The notes beneath the pieces were generated by a model. That model had not been told where the DNA came from, did no database searches, and saw only the letters and a program-made list of their open reading frames with translations. This document shows positions 7,882 to 10,028 of a stretch of 10,028 bases of DNA, one piece after another (the first letter of the stretch is position 1; every line of letters starts with the position of its first letter). Position numbers and translations under genes: made by a program. The stretch covers positions 1 to 10,028 of the forward strand of contig JALVUT010000204.1 of NCBI GenBank assembly GCA_027035445.1. The letters are read 5' to 3'. Origin of the DNA: Thermococcus sp. Its GTDB lineage: Archaea > Methanobacteriota_B > Thermococci > Thermococcales > Thermococcaceae.

Positions 7882-8886
7882 ATGGCGAGGGATAAAGTTA
7901 GGAGAATTTTGCCGGCGGACATAAAGCGAGAGGTTCTGGTTAAGGACGATAGGGCCGAGACCAACCCTAAGTGGGGTTTCCCGCCGGAGGAGAGGCCCAT
8001 GGAGACGCACATGCAGTTTGGCATAATAAACCTCGACAAGCCGCCCGGCCCGACGAGCCACGAGGTTGTGGCCTGGATAAAGAGGCTCCTCAACCTAAAA
8101 AAAGCGGGCCACGGTGGGACCCTCGACCCGAGGGTCAGCGGAATCCTCCCGGTCGCGCTTGAGCGGGCAACCAGAGTAGTCCAAGCTCTCCTTCCGGCCG
8201 GTAAGGAGTACGTCGCTTTAATGCACCTTCACGGCGACGTTCCTGAGAGGAGAGTACGGGCCGTCATGAGGGAGTTCGAGGGCGAGATAATCCAGAGACC
8301 GCCCCTCAGGAGTGCGGTCAAGAGAAGGCTGAGGACGAGGAAGGTTTACTACATCGAGGTGCTTGAGATAGACGGCAGGGACGTGCTCTTCCGCGTTGGC
8401 GTCGAGGCAGGGACCTACATCCGTTCGCTCATCCACCACCTCGGTCTGGCCCTTGGAGTTGGGGCGCACATGGCCGAGTTGCGCCGTACTAGAAGCGGTC
8501 CCTTCAATGAGGACGAGACGCTCGTGACACTCCACGACCTCATCGACTACTACCACTTCTGGAAGGACGACGGCATCGAGGACTACTTCAGAAAGGCGAT
8601 ACAGCCGATGGAGAAGGCCGTTGAACACCTCCCCAAGGTGTGGATAAGGGATTCCGCCGTTTCGGCGGTTACCTACGGCGCGGATTTGGCGATTCCGGGG
8701 ATAGTTAAGTTAAACAGGGGGATAAAGCCCGGGGATCTGGTCGCCGTGATGAGTCTCAAAGATGAGCTTATCGCCCTTGGAAAGGCCAAGATGGACAGTG
8801 GGGACATGATGAAGAGGAGCAAGGGCATAGCGGTTGATGTGGACAAGGTCTTCATGCCGAGGGAATGGTATCCGAAGCTCTGGTAG
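7882..8886 (+). CDS. cbf5: tRNA/rRNA pseudouridine synthase Cbf5 (archaeal dyskerin), H/ACA RNP catalytic subunit
   Basis: Cbf5 converts specific uridines of rRNA to pseudouridine as the catalytic subunit of H/ACA RNPs with Nop10, Gar1 and L7Ae. It can also modify tRNA U55. The 334-residue protein has the TruB catalytic domain, with INLDKPPGPTSHEVVAWIK at about 49-67 and the catalytic motif HGGTLDPRVSGILPVALERATR at about 77-98, read here as HGGTLDPRVSG then ILPVALERATR. The catalytic Asp is D82. AGTYIRSLIHHLG follows near residue 175. A C-terminal PUA domain, about 250-334, contains PGIVKLNRGIKPGDLVAV and recognises the ACA box and lower stem of guide RNAs. The ATG at 7882 is favoured by GGTGAT at 7872-7877; in-frame GTG (7873) and ATG (7876) overlap that site. 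A structured 3' region follows. Confidence 0.95.
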   Translation: MARDKVRRILPADIKREVLVKDDRAETNPKWGFPPEERPMETHMQFGIINLDKPPGPTSHEVVAWIKRLLNLKKAGHGGTLDPRVSGILPVALERATRVVQALLPAGKEYVALMHLHGDVPERRVRAVMREFEGEIIQRPPLRSAVKRRLRTRKVYYIEVLEIDGRDVLFRVGVEAGTYIRSLIHHLGLALGVGAHMAELRRTRSGPFNEDETLVTLHDLIDYYHFWKDDGIEDYFRKAIQPMEKAVEHLPKVWIRDSAVSAVTYGADLAIPGIVKLNRGIKPGDLVAVMSLKDELIALGKAKMDSGDMMKRSKGIAVDVDKVFMPREWYPKLW

Positions 8887-8891
8887 CGGCC

Positions 8892-8963
8892 CTTGCTGAC
8901 GCATGTTGAGGCTTTGCCTCAACACCTCGGGAAGCTTCGCTTCCCAAGGAGCGCCGGCGGAAG
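8892..8963 (+). ncRNA. Candidate three-way-junction RNA element in the cbf5 3' region
   Basis: The 72 nt fold by eye into a closing helix and two abutting hairpins. Closing helix: 8895-8902 with 8951-8958 (7 of 8 pairs, one A-C mismatch), extended by CTT/AAG (8892-8894 with 8961-8963) past a GG bulge. Hairpin 1: TGTTGAGGC (8904-8912) with GCCTCAACA (8916-8924), nine perfect pairs, TTT loop. Hairpin 2: 8925-8935 with 8939-8949, ten pairs with one C-A mismatch, TTC loop. Only A8903 and A8950 are unpaired at the junction. It lacks a recognisable tRNA, C/D or H/ACA signature. It could be a cbf5 3' UTR structure, a free RNA, or a DNA-level palindromic repeat. Confidence 0.45.
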
Positions 8964-8973
8964 TTGGGTGCTG

Positions 8974-8992
8974 TTTTGATTTTTACTTTTTT
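8974..8992 (+). terminator. Triple oligo(dT) terminator downstream of cbf5
   Basis: Runs of T4 (8974-8977), T5 (8980-8984) and T6 (8987-8992) lie within 19 bases, 11 nt after the candidate three-way junction. This is a strong archaeal-type termination region and likely ends the cbf5 transcript, leaving an approximately 100-nt 3' UTR. Confidence 0.6.
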
Positions 8993-9036
8993 AGTGGGTT
9001 TGTTCTCAACTTTGCTTTTTGGTGGATGTCTCACTT

Positions 9037-9201
9037 TTAAAATGGCGTCCGAAGGATGTCGATAGAAAGTTGGAACTGCTTGAACGAATGCACTGTTGGT
9101 ATTAAACCAATTGGAACTTGCTCCTTGAGTAGTTTTCTGCTTGGTAGTATGAAGGGCTTTCTTTTCGCCAGCCTTTCCCAAAGGCTGTTGCAAAGTTTCA
9201 T
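9037..9201 (-). CDS. Small doubtful ORF, 54 codons, in the intergenic repeat region
   Basis: On the minus strand an ATG at 9201-9199 opens a 54-codon frame ending at a TAA (9039-9037). The peptide begins MKLCNSLWERLAKRKPF and ends QLSIDILRTPF. It reads like plausible protein, and I have a vague, unverified impression that similar short hypothetical proteins are annotated repeatedly in Thermococcus genomes. No ribosome-binding site of the GGTGA kind precedes the ATG. The start codon lies inside the left arm of the inverted repeat 9189-9218, and a hairpin (9169-9187) falls within the frame. It may be an artefact of a non-coding repeat. No function is proposed. Confidence 0.2.
   Translation of the reverse strand: MKLCNSLWERLAKRKPFILPSRKLLKEQVPIGLIPTVHSFKQFQLSIDILRTPF
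9169..9187. repeat. Perfect 8-bp hairpin
   Basis: CAGCCTTT (9169-9176) and AAAGGCTG (9180-9187) pair perfectly around a CCC loop. It abuts the left arm of the inverted repeat at 9189. Role unknown. Confidence 0.55.
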
Positions 9202-9218
9202 CAAAATTTTTTACCGTT
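9189..9218 (-). repeat. Left arm of an imperfect inverted repeat
   Basis: Read on the minus strand this arm contains AACGGT, an A-rich spacer, TTTTGATGAAACTTT (9206-9192) and GCA. The same order occurs on the + strand at 9406-9438. The 15-bp core is identical; the flanks differ by short indels. The arms are separated by 187 bp. Confidence 0.55.
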
Positions 9219-9402
9219 GAAAATCGGGGAAGGGCTTCGTGCACCCGTTAATTGCAACTCTAACTGTGGGTTTGTTTCTTGTGGGAATAATCTCTTTTTT
9301 AAGGGATTTCAATATCACTTTGGCGTCCGTCGGACGCTTTTTGGGGTGAAACCCTGTAAAACCGTTAGATTTTAGCGTGCATGACCTCAAATTCCCCACC
9401 AC
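9211..9402 (-). CDS. Small doubtful ORF, 63 codons, in the intergenic repeat region
   Basis: This minus-strand frame runs from 9402 to a TAA at 9213-9211 and gives a basic 63-residue peptide with FHPKKRPTDAKVILKSLKK in the middle and AINGCTKPFPDFQR at the end. I recognise no domain, membrane segment or catalytic motif. A GC-rich palindrome (9323-9337) sits inside it. The end of the frame lies 9 nt before the ATG of the 54-codon frame on the same strand, and its terminal codons form the AACGGT part of the inverted repeat. As with its neighbour, it could be a remnant of a longer gene or part of a non-coding repeat. Confidence 0.18.
   Translation of the reverse strand: MVGNLRSCTLKSNGFTGFHPKKRPTDAKVILKSLKKEIIPTRNKPTVRVAINGCTKPFPDFQR
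9323..9337. repeat. GC palindrome followed by T5
   Basis: GCGTCC (9323-9328) pairs with GGACGC (9332-9337) around GTC and is followed on the + strand by TTTTT (9338-9342), a bacterial-like terminator shape. A small GGGT-GAA-ACCC hairpin (9344-9354) follows. A related GGCGTCC motif is at 9044-9050. Confidence 0.5.
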
Positions 9403-9405
9403 CTA

Positions 9406-9438
9406 AACGGTTTAAGATTTTTGATGAAACTTTTTGCA
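9406..9438 (+). repeat. Right arm of an imperfect inverted repeat
   Basis: AACGGT (9406-9411), a short spacer, the 15-bp core TTTTGATGAAACTTT (9419-9433) and GCA (9436-9438) mirror the arm at 9189-9218. Each core includes an ATG that begins an MKL frame, on opposite strands, so the arm may be a shared leader-plus-start segment of two repeat copies rather than a transposon end. Confidence 0.55.
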
Positions 9439-9453
9439 GGAGAAGTTTTTGGT

Positions 9454-9477
9454 CAAGCTTTGCGCGGGCAAAGGTTG
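9454..9477. repeat. Imperfect hairpin
   Basis: CTTTGC (9458-9463) pairs with GCAAAG (9468-9473) around GCGG. CAA/TTG (9454-9456 with 9475-9477) extend the stem past a G-G mismatch. It lies inside the short + frame 9424-9519. Role unknown. Confidence 0.4.
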
Positions 9478-9629
9478 CTGGGAGCTGACGCCCCCCACCT
9501 CCGCTCTTTAATTCACTAAAATGCTTGTTTGTGTTCTTTTGTTCTCTCCTTTACTCTCACTTTATTTTTCTAATGGGTGTCGTTTTTGCACGGTTGAAAT
9601 TTGAAAATCCTACGAAAAAACGGAACTTG

Positions 9630-9642
9630 TTACTTTAAGTAA
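9630..9642. promoter_or_regulatory. Palindrome upstream of the secreted-protein promoter (possible operator)
   Basis: TTACTT (9630-9635) and AAGTAA (9637-9642) form perfect 6-bp arms around a single T. The site ends 9 nt before the TATA-like box at 9652, a position suited to an activator or a repressor. It does not match the Thermococcales regulator sites I know (TrmBL1, SurR, Phr). Confidence 0.35.
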
Positions 9643-9651
9643 AAAGAAATG

Positions 9652-9659
9652 TTTACATA
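9652..9659 (+). promoter_or_regulatory. Probable TATA box of the secreted-protein gene
   Basis: TTTACATA preceded by an A-rich BRE-like AAGAAATG lies 44 nt before the ATG at 9704. A start near 9681 gives a leader of about 23 nt carrying GGGTGG at 9693-9698. Confidence 0.5.
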
Positions 9660-9703
9660 GTTTCATCTATTAATCATAGTGGCTATCTGTTTGGGTGGTT
9701 GCC

Positions 9704-10028
9704 ATGAATTGGAAGAAGACTGCTTTCGGGGTTTTCCTCGTTGCCATGGTGTTGAGCCTGCAGTTGATAGCTGCTCCTCAGGCCATGGCGATAAACGCGA
9801 ACAATACCAGCATAACCTTCCGCAGGGCGGTTGTTGCCTGGTATGACAACAAGGGTAGACTCCAGATGAACGTCACCTGGGTGAACAAGACCATTGACTT
9901 CGCGAACTTGACTAACACTTCCTGTCCCTGTCACAACTCAAGCTCATGTAATGCTTCGAACTTGACTGCCAAGGTAAACGTTTCTGTGGTTACAGTTTAC
10001 AACATGACGGAAAAGCATGAACAGTTGC
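9704..10028 (+). CDS. Secreted, sequon-rich protein of unknown family, 5' part (cut by window end)
   Basis: An ATG at 9704, 5 nt after GGGTGG (9693-9698), opens a frame with no stop through the last base, giving the first 108 residues. A Sec signal peptide is clear: K4 and K5, a hydrophobic core at about 7-24, and an AMA cleavage site ending at A29. The rest is hydrophilic, rich in Asn, Thr, Ser and Val. Eleven N-x-S/T sequons start at N33, N34, N56, N61, N68, N71, N78, N83, N86, N92 and N100. Three cysteines, C74, C76 and C82, cluster in TSCPCHNSSSC. It is presumably exported and N-glycosylated by AglB on the cell surface. It does not look like the Thermococcus S-layer protein start I know. 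The gene stands apart from the housekeeping block. Confidence 0.82.
   Translation, partial: MNWKKTAFGVFLVAMVLSLQLIAAPQAMAINANNTSITFRRAVVAWYDNKGRLQMNVTWVNKTIDFANLTNTSCPCHNSSSCNASNLTAKVNVSVVTVYNMTEKHEQL

Larger units (their letters stand above)
8887..9703. other. Long intergenic region with hairpins, repeats and tiny open frames
   Basis: About 820 bases separate cbf5 from the secreted-protein gene. The first 110 bases hold a foldable 72-nt element and three oligo-T tracts. From about 9000 the + strand is T-rich and the complementary strand looks weakly protein-like, with open stretches at 9037-9201 and 9211-9402. Further contents are hairpins at 9169-9187, 9323-9337 and 9454-9477, an inverted repeat (9189-9218 against 9406-9438) and a repeated GGCGTCC motif. 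A 31-codon + frame (9424-9519) starts in the right arm. No rRNA, tRNA, CRISPR or intact transposase is visible. Best reading: dispersed repeat or decayed mobile/genic material, unconfirmed. Confidence 0.6.

Noticed and set aside
8892..8963. tRNA or H/ACA guide RNA for the 72-nt element
   Set aside because: There is no anticodon arm, T-loop GTTC motif or CCA-compatible acceptor stem, and no 3' ACA after a k-turn stem.
8852..9244. 130-codon minus-strand frame reaching into the 3' end of cbf5
   Set aside because: It crosses the three-way junction and the antisense of cbf5, is low in hydrophobic structure, and overlaps the shorter 54-codon frame in another frame. Nothing favours translation.
9421..9488. 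Possible C/D box sRNA (TTGATGA at 9420-9426, CTGA at 9484-9487)
   Set aside because: The box C has T instead of a purine at its first base, no convincing internal C'/D' boxes are present and the ends do not form a terminal stem.
8887..9703. CRISPR array
   Set aside because: No regularly spaced direct repeats of 24-37 bases exist; the repeats seen are inverted or isolated.
9683..9934. 83-codon minus-strand frame opposite the secreted-protein gene
   Set aside because: The + strand has a ribosome-binding site, a TATA box and a textbook signal peptide; the antisense frame has none of these.

Overview
The window looks like a chromosomal segment of a hyperthermophilic euryarchaeon of the order Thermococcales, most likely a Thermococcus. 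The protein sequences are of Thermococcus/Pyrococcus type as I recognise them by eye. The ribosome-binding sites are GAGGTG(A) or GGTGAT. Intergenic promoters have archaeal TATA boxes, and oligo(dT) tracts follow genes. No database search was possible, so the genus is an inference.

Positions 1-3187 are the 3' part of the archaeal spc-type ribosomal operon, all on the + strand: the end of uL6, then eL32, eL19, uL18, uS5, uL30 and uL15. The genes are nearly contiguous; at five junctions the stop codon is built into the next Shine-Dalgarno sequence. The classical continuation follows: secY (3225-4673), archaeal adenylate kinase (4746-5336) and an EMC3/DUF106 membrane insertase-like protein (5329-5856). 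After that come eL34, cytidylate kinase and eL14 (5899-7039). Together these genes make large- and small-subunit ribosomal proteins, the Sec translocon, a probable Oxa1-superfamily insertion factor, and two nucleoside monophosphate kinases that supply nucleotides.

Positions 7111-7824 hold a short-chain dehydrogenase with its own promoter. It sits between eL14 and cbf5, a pair I expect to be adjacent in related genomes, so it looks like an accessory insertion. cbf5 (7882-8886), the pseudouridine synthase of H/ACA RNPs, also has its own promoter.

Positions 8887-9703 are about 820 bases without a convincing gene. They begin with a 72-nt sequence that can fold into a compact three-way junction, followed by three oligo-T tracts. 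The remainder is a mosaic of hairpins, an inverted repeat with about 30-bp arms, a repeated GGCGTCC motif and tiny open frames. It resembles a decayed or dispersed intergenic repeat rather than ordinary spacer.

From 9704 to the window end is the start of a secreted protein. It has a clear signal peptide and eleven N-glycosylation sequons in its first 108 residues. A TATA-like box and a small palindrome lie upstream. It is cut by the window edge and I do not recognise the family.
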